From Rahnella variigena (GTDB lineage Bacteria > Pseudomonadota > Gammaproteobacteria > Enterobacterales > Enterobacteriaceae), in NCBI RefSeq assembly GCF_003610915.1, contig NZ_NSDJ01000001.1, positions 248,001 through 312,000 of the forward strand: a stretch of 64,000 bases of DNA, in the 5' to 3' direction. This document shows positions 9,416-20,139 of the stretch, one piece after another; the first letter of the stretch is position 1, and each line of letters opens with the position of its first letter. Under the pieces are notes generated by a model. It made no database searches. It was not told the origin of the DNA and was given only the letters and a program-made list of their open reading frames with translations. A program made the translations under genes and the position numbers.

Positions 9416-10507
9416 GTGCTGGACAGTATCAAAATCAAACTTCAATACTTACTTCCTAAACAAGGACTGACCCGTCTTGCAGGCTGGGGCGCAGATAAAC
9501 GTGCCGCCACGCTGACCCATTGGGTGATCAAAGCCTTTGCGCGTTTTTATAACGTCGACATGAAAGAAGCACAAAATCCGGATCTGAAATCTTACGCGAC
9601 ATTCAACGAATTCTTCGTCCGCCCGCTGCGCGATGGCGCACGTCCGGTGGTCAGCGGTCTGGATATGCTTTGCCTGCCAGCCGACGGTGCAGTCAGTCAG
9701 TTAGGCGCAATTACCGATGGCAAACTGTTCCAGGCCAAAGGCCATTTTTACAGTTTAGAAGCGCTGCTGGCGGGTAACTATCAGCTGGCAGAGCAGTTCA
9801 GAGACGGTCAGTTCGCGACTATCTATCTGGCACCGCGCGATTATCACCGCGTGCATATGCCGTGCGACGGCGTGCTGCGCGAAATGATTTATGTGCCGGG
9901 CGATTTGTTCTCCGTGAATCCGCTGACTGCCGCCAACGTGCCGAATCTGTTCGCCCGTAACGAGCGCGTCATCTGCGTCTTTGATACTGAATTCGGTCCG
10001 ATGGTGCAGATTCTGGTTGGCGCGACGATTGTCGGCAGTATTGAAACCGTCTGGGCTGGCTGTGTCACACCGCCGCGCGAAGGCATTATCAAGCGCTGGA
10101 CCTATCCGGCTGCAGGCGAAGAAGGCGCCATCGCACTGGAAAAAGGTCAGGAAATGGGCCGCTTCAAACTGGGTTCCACCGTGATCAACCTGTTTGCAGC
10201 AAATCAGACCCGTTTCATGCCAAATTTGAAAAATGGCACCGTGACCCGCATGGGCGAACCGTTCGCCGAAGCTCTGCGTACACCAGCAACTGCAACGGCG
10301 GAACCGGTTGTAGCAGAACCGATCGTAGCGGAGCCAGTCGTTGCAGAAACTGTAGTTACAAAGCCTGTAGTTACTGAGCCTGTAGTTACTGAGCCTGTAG
10401 TTACAAAACCTGTAGTCGCTGAGCCTGTGGTTACCGAAGTCCCTGTCAAAACAGAAACACCAGCAGGTGTGGCAACGGCTGAACCACAAGCGCCTAAAGA
10501 CTACTGA
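9416..10507 (+). CDS. psd: Phosphatidylserine decarboxylase proenzyme with a tandem-repeat tail
   Basis: Pyruvoyl enzyme of the inner membrane that decarboxylates phosphatidylserine to phosphatidylethanolamine. Of 363 residues, 1-290 align with E. coli Psd. The self-cleavage site LGST places the pyruvoyl-forming serine at 254, and the Asp90-His147-Ser254 triad keeps E. coli numbering (LPAD, RVHMP). It starts with GTG behind AAGAGG. The C terminus is odd: residues 296-345 are ten pentapeptides of the type [15 protein letters not shown], replacing the shorter acidic tail of E. coli Psd. The tail lies after the catalytic domain and probably does not alter catalysis. mscM follows after 47 bp, the usual psd-mscM operon. 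Confidence 0.96.
   Translation: MLDSIKIKLQYLLPKQGLTRLAGWGADKRAATLTHWVIKAFARFYNVDMKEAQNPDLKSYATFNEFFVRPLRDGARPVVSGLDMLCLPADGAVSQLGAITDGKLFQAKGHFYSLEALLAGNYQLAEQFRDGQFATIYLAPRDYHRVHMPCDGVLREMIYVPGDLFSVNPLTAANVPNLFARNERVICVFDTEFGPMVQILVGATIVGSIETVWAGCVTPPREGIIKRWTYPAAGEEGAIALEKGQEMGRFKLGSTVINLFAANQTRFMPNLKNGTVTRMGEPFAEALRTPATATAEPVVAEPIVAEPVVAETVVTKPVVTEPVVTEPVVTKPVVAEPVVTEVPVKTETPAGVATAEPQAPKDY
10301..10450 (+). repeat. In-frame 15-bp tandem repeat coding the Psd tail
   Basis: Ten imperfect 15-bp units encode [45 protein letters not shown] and EVPVK. Units share the core GAGCCTGTAGTTACT. Such in-frame minisatellites vary in copy number by slippage without breaking the reading frame. Confidence 0.9.
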
Positions 10508-10554
10508 GTTCAGACTGAACTGACATAAAGAACTGAAGAAAAGGATGTGACCGA

Positions 10555-13500
10555 GTGCGCCTGATCCCCGCCTTGCTGATGAGTTTACTGCTGTCCCTGC
10601 CATTGATGGCGGGTGCAGCGCCGACTGAAGATCAGCTCAAACAGGAACTGAAACAGGCGGAAGCCAACAAAGAAATGGCCAATCAGACACAGGTGGTTGA
10701 GGCGCTGCAAAGCGCGCTCAACTGGCTGAATGAAGCCAGTGTTTCAGCCGGTCGCACCGAGCAGTACCAGAAGGTCATTGATGACTTCCCAAAACTGACG
10801 CAGGCACTGCGTCAGGAATTACAAAATCAGCCGGATAAACCGCCAGCGGTTGATGGCAGCATTCCTACTGCTCAGCTCGAGCAGCAAATTCTGCAAGTCA
10901 GCAGCCAGCAGCTGGAAGAAACCCGCCAGTTACGTCAGGAGCAGGACCGCTCACGGGACATCAGCGATTCTCTGAGTCTGATCCCGCAACAGCAATCTGA
11001 GGCCCGCAATGCACTTGGTGACATTGAGCAGAGGATGCAGGCGGCAACTGCGGCAGCCACATCGTCCCCGCTGGCGCAGGCGCAGCTGAGTGCCTTGCAG
11101 GCGGAATCTGCCGCGCGCAAAGCCAAAGTCGATGAACTGGAGCTGGCTCAGCTTTCTGCCAATAACCGGCAGGAATTGTCGAGAATGCGCACCGATCTCT
11201 ACAAAAAGCGCGCCGATTATCTGGATCAGCAATTACAGGCTTTACGCAATACGCTGAATAATCAGCGCCAGCGTGAAGCCGAACAGGCGCTGGAAAAAAC
11301 CGAGTTGCTGGCCGAGCAAAGTGGCGAACTGCCGCATTCCATCAGTCAGCAATTGCAGTCCAACCGTGAGTTGTCGCTGGCACTGAATCAGCAGGCGCAG
11401 CGGATGGATCTGATATCTTCCCAGCAACGTCAGGCTGCCGCTCAGACACAGCAGGTGCGTCAGGCGATCAATACCATTCGCGAACAGGCGCAATGGCTCG
11501 GTGCATCCAATCTTCTGGGGGAAACGCTGCGGGCGCAGGTCTCCCGTCTGCCGGAAATGCCAAAACCGCAACAGCTTGACCGCGACATGGGCCAGCTACG
11601 CGTTCAGCGTCTGCACTATGAAGATTTACTCGATAAGCAGCCGATTTATCGTCAGGCACGGCAGGACGACGGCAAGCCGCTGACCGCCGCGCAGCAGAAA
11701 ATCCTTGATGCCCAGTTGCGGACTCAGCGTGATTTGCTCAATTCCCTGCTTTCAGGCTGCGATACCCAAATTCTTGAACTGACCAAGCTGAAAGTGGCCA
11801 ACAGTCAGCTGGTCGAAGCGCTGAATGACGTACATGAGGCCGCCCACCGCTATCTGTTCTGGGTGGCGGACGTCAGCGCCATCGGGATTTCTTATCCGGT
11901 GCAGGTGGCGCATGACCTGAAACGTCTGGTGTCACTGGATTCACTGACCCAGCTCGGCGGCGCTTTCATGATGATGGTCACCAGCAAAGAAACGCTGTTG
12001 CCGCTGTTTGGTGCGCTGATCCTGGTGATTATCAGCATCAGCTCCCGCAAGCATTACTATGCATTCCTTGAACGTGCCAGCAGCCGGGTCGGTAAAGTTA
12101 CGCAGGATCAGTTCTCGCTGACGATGCGCACCGTATTCTGGTCAATTCTGGTGGCGATGCCGCTGCCGGTCTTGTGGGCCGCGCTGGGCTTCGGGCTGCA
12201 AAGTGCCTGGCCGTATCCGATTGCAGTGGCGATTGGTGATGGCGTGACCGCTACGCTGCCGATTCTGTGGGCGTTTATGGTCAGCGCAGCACTGGCGCAT
12301 CCTCAGGGGCTGTTTGTCGCGCACTTCGGCTGGCCGCAGCGTGCCGTTTCACGCGCACTGCGCTATTACGCGCTGTCGATCTGGGTCATGGTGCCGCTGA
12401 TTATGGCGCTGATTACTTTCGATAATCTCAATGACCGCGAATTCTCCAATACGCTCGGGCGTTTGTGCTTTGTCATTCTGTGTCTGGTGGTGGCGCTGGT
12501 CACTCACAGCCTGAAACGAGCCGGTATTCCGCTATATCACGATAAAAAGGGCAACAGCGAAAACGTCATCAACAAAACGCTGTGGTGGATGCTGCTGGGC
12601 GCGCCAATTGTGGCGGCGCTGGCCTCACTGCTGGGTTATCTGGCGACCTCGCAGGCGTTGCTGGCGCGTCTGGAAACCTCGGTGGCTATCTGGTTTGTAC
12701 TGCTGGTGATTTATCACATTATCCGCCGCTGGATGCTGATCCAGCGACGTCGTATTGCTTTCGAGCGCGCCAAACAGCGCCGTGCTGAAATGCTGAATCA
12801 GCGCGCACGTGGTGAAGAGGATGCGAATCACGTCAACACCAGCAACGAAGGTACGGTAGAAGTGGAAGAGCCGGTGGTCGATCTGGATGCGATCTCCGCG
12901 CAATCATTACGCCTCGTTCGTTCGCTGCTGACGCTGATCGCGCTGATCTCAGTGATCTTCCTGTGGTCTGAGATCCATTCAGCCTTCTCTTTCCTGGAAA
13001 ATATCCATCTGTGGCAGGTTGCCTCTACCGTGCAGGGCGTGGAAAGTATGCAGCCGATCACCCTGGGATCGGTACTGATCGCCATTCTGGTGCTGATTAT
13101 CACCACGCAGCTGGTGCGTAATTTGCCTGCACTGCTTGAACTGGCCTTGCTGCAACATCTGGATCTGACGCCGGGTACCGGTTACGCCGTGCTGACCGTC
13201 ACCAAATACGTGTTGTTGCTGATTGGTGGCCTGACCGGCTTCTCGCTGATCGGCATCGAATGGGCAAAACTGCAATGGCTGGTCGCCGCACTGGGTGTCG
13301 GTCTGGGCTTTGGTTTGCAGGAGATTTTCGCCAACTTCATTTCGGGCCTGATTATCTTGTTTGAAAAACCAATCCGTATCGGCGATACCGTGACGATCCG
13401 TAATCTGACCGGCAGCATCACCAAGATCAACACCCGCGCCACCACGATCGCTGACTGGGACCGCAAAGAGATTATCGTGCCGAACAAGGCCTTTATTACC

Positions 13501-13923
13501 GAGCAGTTCATCAACTGGTCGCTGTCGGATTCCGTCACCCGTGTGGTACTCACCGTTCCTGCGCCGTCAGAAGCCAATTCGGAAGAAGTGACGGAAATCC
13601 TGCTGAATGCGGCGCACCGCTGCTCGCTGGTGCTGGATATGCCAGCGCCGGAAGCCTATCTGGTTGATTTACAGCAAGGTATTCAGATTTTCGAGCTGCG
13701 TATGCACGCCGCTGAAATGGCGCACCGTATGCCGCTTCGTCATGAAATCCATCAGCTGATCCTGGCCGGATTCCGCGAGCACGGCATCACACTGCCGTTC
13801 CCGCCATTCCAGGTGCGTATGGAAACACTACATCGTGCGCAAAATGGCAATAACGCGACCTTTACCAGCAGCAGCGGCAGTGGCCGCAGCGGAAACAGTT
13901 CGCGTTCGCCGGGCGATTTATAG
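10555..13923 (+). CDS. mscM: Miniconductance mechanosensitive channel MscM
   Basis: Large MscS-superfamily channel of the inner membrane that opens on hypo-osmotic shock. The protein has 1122 residues (E. coli YjeP 1107). Order: signal peptide (about 1-22, ending AGA-AP), a Gln-rich periplasmic coiled-coil region to about residue 470, several membrane helices (about 480-900), and the MscS pore and beta domain from about 930 with GLGFGLQEIFANFISGL and the KPIRIGDTV motif. The start is GTG at 10555 behind AAGGAT. A strong hairpin terminator follows at 13954. Confidence 0.95.
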   Translation: MRLIPALLMSLLLSLPLMAGAAPTEDQLKQELKQAEANKEMANQTQVVEALQSALNWLNEASVSAGRTEQYQKVIDDFPKLTQALRQELQNQPDKPPAVDGSIPTAQLEQQILQVSSQQLEETRQLRQEQDRSRDISDSLSLIPQQQSEARNALGDIEQRMQAATAAATSSPLAQAQLSALQAESAARKAKVDELELAQLSANNRQELSRMRTDLYKKRADYLDQQLQALRNTLNNQRQREAEQALEKTELLAEQSGELPHSISQQLQSNRELSLALNQQAQRMDLISSQQRQAAAQTQQVRQAINTIREQAQWLGASNLLGETLRAQVSRLPEMPKPQQLDRDMGQLRVQRLHYEDLLDKQPIYRQARQDDGKPLTAAQQKILDAQLRTQRDLLNSLLSGCDTQILELTKLKVANSQLVEALNDVHEAAHRYLFWVADVSAIGISYPVQVAHDLKRLVSLDSLTQLGGAFMMMVTSKETLLPLFGALILVIISISSRKHYYAFLERASSRVGKVTQDQFSLTMRTVFWSILVAMPLPVLWAALGFGLQSAWPYPIAVAIGDGVTATLPILWAFMVSAALAHPQGLFVAHFGWPQRAVSRALRYYALSIWVMVPLIMALITFDNLNDREFSNTLGRLCFVILCLVVALVTHSLKRAGIPLYHDKKGNSENVINKTLWWMLLGAPIVAALASLLGYLATSQALLARLETSVAIWFVLLVIYHIIRRWMLIQRRRIAFERAKQRRAEMLNQRARGEEDANHVNTSNEGTVEVEEPVVDLDAISAQSLRLVRSLLTLIALISVIFLWSEIHSAFSFLENIHLWQVASTVQGVESMQPITLGSVLIAILVLIITTQLVRNLPALLELALLQHLDLTPGTGYAVLTVTKYVLLLIGGLTGFSLIGIEWAKLQWLVAALGVGLGFGLQEIFANFISGLIILFEKPIRIGDTVTIRNLTGSITKINTRATTIADWDRKEIIVPNKAFITEQFINWSLSDSVTRVVLTVPAPSEANSEEVTEILLNAAHRCSLVLDMPAPEAYLVDLQQGIQIFELRMHAAEMAHRMPLRHEIHQLILAGFREHGITLPFPPFQVRMETLHRAQNGNNATFTSSSGSGRSGNSSRSPGDL

Positions 13924-13953
13924 CAGTCGATTTACAGCAGTAACAAGTACAGC

Positions 13954-13980
13954 AAAAGGGCAGATTCCTCTGCCCTTTTT
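13954..13980. terminator. Terminator between mscM and the deaminase gene
   Basis: AAAAGGGCAGA, a TTCC loop and TCTGCCCTTTTT form an 11-bp stem flanked by A and T runs. It can act in both directions and sits between two convergent genes. Confidence 0.9.
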
Positions 13981-13992
13981 AATACCCGCAGT

Positions 13993-15351
13993 TTAGAGAC
14001 CGGCGATCAGCGCCGCCGCCGCTTTGCGATGGTGTGATATCAGCGATCGGATATCCATGCCGACAATTTCACCGTCAATGACCCGCCATTTTCCGCCGAC
14101 CATCACGCGATCGGCTTTTTCCGCGCCACACAGTAATAGCGCGGCAACCGGATCATGGCTGCCGCTGAAACGTAATTCATCGAGTTTAAACAGCGCCAGG
14201 TCGGCCTGTTTGCCCACGGCAATCTGCCCGATATCATCGCGACCGATAAGCTTCGCCGAACCGCTCGTCGCCCAACCCAGCACTCTTTCCGGCGTGACGT
14301 ATTCCGCACCGTATTTCAAACGTTGCAGATACAACGCCTGCCGCGCTTCATACATCAGATTTGAGGCATCGTTCGACGCAGAGCCGTCAACGCCCAGACC
14401 AATCGGCACGCCTGCCGCTTCCAGATCACGTGTCGGACACATGCCGGACGCCAGCCGCATATTCGACACAGGGCAATGACAGATACCGGTGCCCGCCGCG
14501 CCCAGACGGCGGATCTCATCGTCGTTAAAATGAATACCGTGCGCCAGCCACGTGCGGTCGCTCAGCCAGCCGACGCTTTCCAGATAATCGACTGTACGCA
14601 GGCCAAACATTTTCAGGCAAAACTGTTCTTCGTCCAGCGTTTCCGCCAGATGCGTATGCAGCCGGACATCTTCTTGCTGGGCCAGCCTTGCACTCTCGCG
14701 CATAATCTCGGTCGTGACCGAAAACGGCGAGCACGGCGCCAGCGCAATCTGCATCCAGGCACCCTCTCCGCGCTGGTGATAACGGTCAATCAGACGCTGA
14801 CTGTCCTGCAAAATCACCTCGCCCGACTGCACCGTCTGTTCCGGCGGCAGACCGCCCTGTTCTTCGCCAAGACTCATCGAGCCACGGGTCAGCAACGCAC
14901 GCATGCCCAGTTCACGGACGACCTCGACCTGCACATCAATGGCTTCTTCCATACCCTGCGGGAAAAGATAATGGTGGTCGGTGGTGGTGGTGCAGCCGGA
15001 AAGCAGCAGCTCAGCCATCGCGACGCGGCTTGCCAGCCCCAGAGCCTCCGGCCCTAAACGAGCCCACACGGGATAAAGCTTTTTCAGCCACGGGAATAAC
15101 GGCACGTTGACCACAGGCGCCCAGGCGCGGGTCAGTGTCTGATAGAAATGGTGATGTGTATTGATGAGGCCCGGCAGCAGTACAGATTCTGAGGCATCAA
15201 AGATGTGATCGACCGGGTGTGAGGGATGCTGACCAGAGGCCAGCACTTCGGCAATTTTCTGCCCCTCAATGACGATGCCGCCACGGGCATCGAGTTCATT
15301 GGCGGTAAAAACCGCCAGCGGATTTTTGATCCACATGCGTTGTTCTGACAT
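13993..15351 (-). CDS. 8-oxoguanine deaminase-type amidohydrolase
   Basis: Cytoplasmic amidohydrolase of the guanine deaminase / AtzB group, most like the 8-oxoguanine deaminases known from Pseudomonas (COG0402); it would deaminate 8-oxoguanine to uric acid. The start is the ATG at 15351 (MSEQRMW, 452 residues) because AAAAGGAAGTC sits just upstream; an in-frame codon at 15375 has no such site. Metal ligands are visible: H66 and H68 in NTHHH, H234 and E237 in HLAET, H271 in AHGIH and D322 in GVDGSASND. The neighbouring permease, 94 bp upstream on the same strand, imports purines and supports a purine role. The exact substrate is inference: related enzymes act on guanine, isocytosine or triazines. 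Confidence 0.85.
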   Translation of the reverse strand: MSEQRMWIKNPLAVFTANELDARGGIVIEGQKIAEVLASGQHPSHPVDHIFDASESVLLPGLINTHHHFYQTLTRAWAPVVNVPLFPWLKKLYPVWARLGPEALGLASRVAMAELLLSGCTTTTDHHYLFPQGMEEAIDVQVEVVRELGMRALLTRGSMSLGEEQGGLPPEQTVQSGEVILQDSQRLIDRYHQRGEGAWMQIALAPCSPFSVTTEIMRESARLAQQEDVRLHTHLAETLDEEQFCLKMFGLRTVDYLESVGWLSDRTWLAHGIHFNDDEIRRLGAAGTGICHCPVSNMRLASGMCPTRDLEAAGVPIGLGVDGSASNDASNLMYEARQALYLQRLKYGAEYVTPERVLGWATSGSAKLIGRDDIGQIAVGKQADLALFKLDELRFSGSHDPVAALLLCGAEKADRVMVGGKWRVIDGEIVGMDIRSLISHHRKAAAALIAGL

Positions 15352-15445
15352 ATCTGACTTCCTTTTTAAGGTCACAATAAATTCAAAAAGTGAGTCAGCT
15401 CAGTTATGCCCTGTCTGCTGATCCAGGGGCGCAACGCGCGGGATT

Positions 15446-16813
15446 TCAGTGAACCTTAACTTCCTGTGCCGCAACACTTGTGCTGCGTTCTGCCGGCATC
15501 AGTAAGTTGAGCAGGATAGCGAGAACGCCACCACTGGTCACCGCATGGCCGAAAATATTACCGACGATTGGCGGGAACTGGCCAAGGACATCCGGCACCG
15601 CTTCAATGCCCAGACCGATGCCAAAGGCGATAGCGATAATCAACATTTCGCGACGCCCGACCGGCGACTGCGTCATGATGCGGATCCCCGCCGCAACCAC
15701 ACTGCCGAACATCACCAGTGTCGCACCGCCCAGCACTGGCGCAGGAATTTGCTGCAGGATTTCACCGATGAACGGGAACAATCCGAGCACTAATAATACC
15801 GCGCCGATATACATACCGACATAACGGCTGGCGACGCCGGTCATCTGGATCACGCCGTTATTCTGTGCAAATGTCGTGTTAGGAAATGACGAGAAGGCCG
15901 CCGCGATTAGACAGCTGATGCCATCGGCCAGAATGCCGCCTTTAAGACGCTTACGGAAGCTTTCCCCTTCAATCGGCTGCTGTGACAGCATGCAGTTAGC
16001 CGTCAGATCCCCCACCGCTTCAAGAATGCTGATAAACGACACCAGCGCGATGGGTACGAAAATAATCCAGTCAAACTTAAAACCAAAACGGAACAGTTGC
16101 GGCAATGCAAACCAGTCACCCTGCAAAGGTTTCACCGTCAGATGGCCGGTCAGCGCAGCGGCGATACAGCCGACAACAATGCCCAAAACGATTGATGACA
16201 GGCGCAGCCAGCGCACCTCGATACGGTTACAGGCGACAATCACCAGCAGCGTCAGCGCCCCCAGCCCGAGATTAGCCGGTGCGCCAAAATTCACCGCGCC
16301 ATGCCCACCTGCCCAGTCGGTAATGCTGACTTTAATCAGGCTGATACCGATAAGCGCAATGACGGTGCCGCTCACCAGCGGCGTAAACACGCGGCGCATC
16401 TGGCCGATGAACCGGCTGACCAGCAGCGGGATAAATGCCGCCACAAAGTTCACCCCAAAAATCATCGCCATGATGTCTTCCGGCGAACCACCGCGGCTTT
16501 TTACCAGCATACCGCCGGAGAGGATCACCCCCAGAAACGCAAAGCTGGTGCCCTGCAGACAAATCATCCCCGCGCCGACTGACATAAAGCGGCGCGCCTG
16601 AATAAATGTCCCGATGCCGGACGCCAGCAAAGACATGCTGATGAGATAGGGTAAATACGCATTCAGCCCCAGCACTGAACCGATAATCAGCGGCGGCGTG
16701 ATAATCCCCACCACGCTTGCCAGCACGTGCTGGATGGCGGTAAAAAATGCCGGTGCCGGTGCAATGCGTTCTTCCAGTCCATAAAGAAGTTCTTTGTCGT
16801 TGGATTCTGACAT
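15446..16813 (-). CDS. NCS2 nucleobase:cation symporter (xanthine/urate permease type)
   Basis: Inner-membrane proton symporter of the NAT/NCS2 family. The protein has 455 residues with about 14 hydrophobic segments. The family signature QNNGVIQMTGVASR near residue 325 and the GGATLVMFG helix match E. coli XanP, and LEAVGDLTA holds the acidic residue of helix 8. The likely cargo is xanthine, urate or a related oxidised purine, judged from these motifs and the adjacent deaminase. The two genes form a pair inserted between mscM and epmA, where E. coli has other genes. Confidence 0.88.
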   Translation of the reverse strand: MSESNDKELLYGLEERIAPAPAFFTAIQHVLASVVGIITPPLIIGSVLGLNAYLPYLISMSLLASGIGTFIQARRFMSVGAGMICLQGTSFAFLGVILSGGMLVKSRGGSPEDIMAMIFGVNFVAAFIPLLVSRFIGQMRRVFTPLVSGTVIALIGISLIKVSITDWAGGHGAVNFGAPANLGLGALTLLVIVACNRIEVRWLRLSSIVLGIVVGCIAAALTGHLTVKPLQGDWFALPQLFRFGFKFDWIIFVPIALVSFISILEAVGDLTANCMLSQQPIEGESFRKRLKGGILADGISCLIAAAFSSFPNTTFAQNNGVIQMTGVASRYVGMYIGAVLLVLGLFPFIGEILQQIPAPVLGGATLVMFGSVVAAGIRIMTQSPVGRREMLIIAIAFGIGLGIEAVPDVLGQFPPIVGNIFGHAVTSGGVLAILLNLLMPAERSTSVAAQEVKVH

Positions 16814-17078
16814 AACGGGTTTTCCGGATGATGAATGATAATCCGGTAATGCATAAATCAGGCCAGCCGGAGGAAAATTTCCGTTAAAGCATGAGGAATG
16901 CCCTGTTTACGGGGTGTGGCGCACTGCGCCTGACACTGAAACTTTAAAATCAGTGTTGCGCCATTTGGGTACTTTTGTTTCAGTAAATGCGCGATTTTGG
17001 ATTAATTGCACAATGATGGGGCGTAACAGGAAGAGTTTGGGAAGGAAGCCCCGACCTGAGATCAGGGCTTAATCACTA

Positions 17079-18056
17079 TCAGGCGCGAGTCACCGGGAAG
17101 GCCAGCACGTCGCTCAGGCTGGAAGCGCCCAGCGCAATCATAATCAGGCGGTCAACGCCCAGCGCCACACCGGAACATTCCGGCATACCGTGCTCTAACG
17201 CATCCAGCAGATTGTTATCGACAGGATGCTGCGGCAGGCCGCGCGCCGCACGTTTGCGGTTATCCTGCTCGAAACGCTGACGCTGCTCACGGCTGTCCGT
17301 CAGTTCACGGAAACCATTCGCCAGCTCAATGCCTTTGTAATACACCTCGAAACGCTCCGCGACGCGGTGATCTTCCGTACTGATTTCCGCCAGAGAGGCC
17401 TGAGTCGCCGGGAAGTGATAAACGAAGGTTGGTTTGTCGCGCCCGATGTGCGGTTCAACACCCATCGTAAACAGCAACTGCAACAGTGTATCGCGATCTT
17501 CTTCAGTATCGGCGATGTTGGATAAATCCAGTTTTGCCGCTGCTTCACGCAGTTCCGCTTTATCGGCGGATAACGGATCAACATTCAGGTGGCGGGTAAA
17601 CGCCTGCTGATAAGACAGGGTTTCAGCGGTATCACAATCAAGAACCTGCTGGAGTAAATCATCCACTTCATTCATCAGGCGGTACATGTCATAACGCGGA
17701 CGGTACCATTCGAGCATGGTGAATTCGGGATTGTGGTGACGTCCCGCTTCTTCGTTACGGAAACTGCGCCCCATCTGATAAATCGGCCCGCTGCCCGCAG
17801 CCAGCAAGCGTTTCATATGGTATTCCGGGCTGGTCATCAGATACAGCGTCATGCCATCAGCCGCACCCGGCCCGACAAAACGTGTCTCGAACGGCACCAG
17901 ATGAATGTCGGTCACCGTAGCCTGGCTCATCGCCGGCGTTTCAACTTCCAGCACACCGCGATCGGCAAAGAAACGTCGAATCTCAGCGAGGATAGCCGCA
18001 CGCTTCAACAAATTGGCGACAGGAGCACTGGGTTGCCAGCTTGCTGTTTCGCTCAT
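17079..18056 (-). CDS. epmA: EF-P-(R)-beta-lysine ligase EpmA
   Basis: Class II lysyl-tRNA synthetase paralogue that attaches (R)-beta-lysine to Lys34 of elongation factor P. The protein has 325 residues, as in E. coli. Class II motif 1 lies around EVETPAMSQ, motif 2 is [20 protein letters not shown], and motif 3 is [15 protein letters not shown] near the C terminus. It lacks the anticodon-binding domain of LysRS, as expected. Its partners efp and epmB are at 22869 and 23474. It is transcribed divergently from frdABCD, as in E. coli. Confidence 0.97.
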   Translation of the reverse strand: MSETASWQPSAPVANLLKRAAILAEIRRFFADRGVLEVETPAMSQATVTDIHLVPFETRFVGPGAADGMTLYLMTSPEYHMKRLLAAGSGPIYQMGRSFRNEEAGRHHNPEFTMLEWYRPRYDMYRLMNEVDDLLQQVLDCDTAETLSYQQAFTRHLNVDPLSADKAELREAAAKLDLSNIADTEEDRDTLLQLLFTMGVEPHIGRDKPTFVYHFPATQASLAEISTEDHRVAERFEVYYKGIELANGFRELTDSREQRQRFEQDNRKRAARGLPQHPVDNNLLDALEHGMPECSGVALGVDRLIMIALGASSLSDVLAFPVTRA

Positions 18057-18339
18057 GGTGATTTACTCCGAATTCAGAAAAGTCATGCAGTCTACCTGCA
18101 TCCCCGCAGGCAAACAAATATCTCATTTTGAGATGCATAAAGCACAGAAAGCCTAAATGCGCGTTCACATCAAATTACCACTTCTACCCCTTTGGTATCA
18201 TAATTCCCTTACAAACAATAAGAATACCAGCCACCGGGACAGCGCCTGTGTGTCATCGGGGTTCACTAACTCTTCGATTATGAAGAGCTTTTCGCGGGTG
18301 TTTCAAACCCGATCTCATTGATGATAGTGGAGGAATGCA
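18057..18339 (+). promoter_or_regulatory. Control region between epmA and frdABCD
   Basis: 283 bp. TACCCCT at 18185-18191 fits the NarL heptamer consensus TACYYMT, and NarL represses frd in E. coli. TATCATAAT just after it (about 18197) is a candidate -10. I could not find a full FNR palindrome, only an ATCAA half-site near 18169. A short hairpin CTCTTC-GATTAT-GAAGAG followed by CTTTT lies in the leader near 18270. GGAGGA precedes the frdA GTG. Confidence 0.4.
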
Positions 18340-20139
18340 GTGCAAACCTTTAACGCCGACATTGCAATTATAGGTGCAGGTGGGGCGGGTTTACGCGCAG
18401 CAATAGCCGCAGCGGAAGCCAATCCCAACCTGAATATCGCGTTGATTTCGAAAGTGTACCCTATGCGCAGCCACACCGTGGCGGCCGAAGGCGGTTCTGC
18501 CGCTGTGACGCAAGATCACGACAGCTTCGATTTTCACTTCCAGGATACCGTTTCCGGAGGCGACTGGCTGTGTGAGCAGGACGTGGTGGATCACTTCGTT
18601 CATCAATGCCCGACTGAAATGGCCCAGCTGGAACTGTGGGGGTGCCCGTGGAGCCGTAAGGATGATGGTTCAGTCAATGTCCGCCGCTTCGGCGGAATGA
18701 AGATCGAACGTACGTGGTTTGCGGCGGATAAAACCGGCTTCCACATGCTGCACACCCTGTTCCAGACCTCGCTGAAATACCCGCAAATCAAACGCTTCGA
18801 CGAACATTTTGTCCTCGATATTCTGGTCGATGAAGGCCAGGTACGCGGCGTCGTCGCCATCAATATGATGGAAGGCACACGCGTACAAATCCGTGCCAAC
18901 GCGGTGGTCATGGCCACCGGCGGCGCTGGCCGCGTTTACCGCTACAACACCAACGGCGGTATCGTCACCGGCGACGGCATGGGTATGGCGTTCCGCCACG
19001 GCATTCCGCTGCGCGACATGGAATTCGTGCAATATCATCCGACCGGCCTGCCGGGTTCCGGCATTCTGATGACGGAAGGCTGTCGTGGTGAAGGCGGTAT
19101 TCTGGTCAATAAAGACGGTTACCGTTATCTGCAAGATTACGGCATGGGACCGGAAACCCCGCTCGGCGAGCCGAAAAACAAATACATGGAACTGGGGCCG
19201 CGCGACAAAGTGTCTCAGGCGTTCTGGCATGAATGGCGCGCCGGACGCACCATCGAAACGCCGCGTGGCGACGTGGTGTATCTGGATTTACGTCATCTCG
19301 GCGAGAAAAAACTGCGCGAACGTCTGCCATTTATCTGCGAGCTGGCTAAAGCCTACGTCGGCGTCGATCCAATTACCGATCCGATCCCGGTTCGCCCTAC
19401 CGCGCACTACACCATGGGCGGCATCGAAACGGATGCGCAGTGTGAAACCCGTATCAAAGGCCTGTTTGCGGTCGGCGAATGTTCTTCCGTCGGTCTGCAC
19501 GGCGCCAACCGACTCGGTTCCAACTCACTGGCAGAGCTGGTGGTGTTCGGGCGTATGGCCGGTGAAAAAGCGGCAGAGCGTGCCGTGGAAGCCAAAGATA
19601 CCGGGAACAGCGCCGCGCTCGACGCGCAGGTGTGTGATATCGAAAACCGTCTTGTCGCTCTGATGGCGCAGGAGGGCGATGAAAGCTGGGCAGCCATCCG
19701 CGACGAAATGGGTCTGGCGATGGAAGAAGGCTGCGGGATTTACCGCACCACTGAGCTGATGCAAAAAACCGTCGATAAGCTGGCCGAACTGAAAGAACGC
19801 TTCAAACGGGTGAAAATTCAGGATACCTCCAGCGTCTTTAATACTGATCTGCTGTACACCATCGAGCTGGGTCATGGCCTTGAAGTGGCTGAATGTATGG
19901 CGCACTCCGCCCTGCATCGTCGCGAATCACGCGGCGCGCATCAGCGTCTTGATGAAGGTTGTACCGAACGCGATGACGTGAATTTCCTCAAGCATACCCT
20001 GGCATTTTATCAGCCGGATTCCGCCCCGCGTCTGGAATACGGTGACGTGAAAATTACCACGCTGCCTCCGGCAAAACGTGTATACGGCGGGGAATCTGAG
20101 ACTCACGATAAAAAAGATAAGGAGCAATCACGTGGCTAA
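18340..20139 (+). CDS. frdA: Fumarate reductase flavoprotein subunit
   Basis: Catalytic subunit with covalent FAD of the quinol:fumarate reductase used in anaerobic respiration; it reduces fumarate to succinate on the cytoplasmic face. The protein has 599 residues (E. coli 602). The dinucleotide-binding motif [13 protein letters not shown] is near residue 11. The [12 protein letters not shown] segment holds the histidine that binds FAD, and [21 protein letters not shown] and [10 protein letters not shown] form the active site. It starts with GTG behind GGAGGA, as in E. coli. It overlaps frdB by 8 bp. Confidence 0.98.
   Translation: MQTFNADIAIIGAGGAGLRAAIAAAEANPNLNIALISKVYPMRSHTVAAEGGSAAVTQDHDSFDFHFQDTVSGGDWLCEQDVVDHFVHQCPTEMAQLELWGCPWSRKDDGSVNVRRFGGMKIERTWFAADKTGFHMLHTLFQTSLKYPQIKRFDEHFVLDILVDEGQVRGVVAINMMEGTRVQIRANAVVMATGGAGRVYRYNTNGGIVTGDGMGMAFRHGIPLRDMEFVQYHPTGLPGSGILMTEGCRGEGGILVNKDGYRYLQDYGMGPETPLGEPKNKYMELGPRDKVSQAFWHEWRAGRTIETPRGDVVYLDLRHLGEKKLRERLPFICELAKAYVGVDPITDPIPVRPTAHYTMGGIETDAQCETRIKGLFAVGECSSVGLHGANRLGSNSLAELVVFGRMAGEKAAERAVEAKDTGNSAALDAQVCDIENRLVALMAQEGDESWAAIRDEMGLAMEEGCGIYRTTELMQKTVDKLAELKERFKRVKIQDTSSVFNTDLLYTIELGHGLEVAECMAHSALHRRESRGAHQRLDEGCTERDDVNFLKHTLAFYQPDSAPRLEYGDVKITTLPPAKRVYGGESETHDKKDKEQSRG

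Noticed and set aside
9755..10603. 282-codon minus-strand frame opposite psd
   Set aside because: It mirrors the psd coding sequence and its repeat; the deduced protein is low-complexity in the repeat and has no recognisable domain.
17045..17070. Intrinsic terminator after epmA
   Set aside because: AAGCCC and GGGCTT can pair, but the loop is large and no T run follows on the minus strand.
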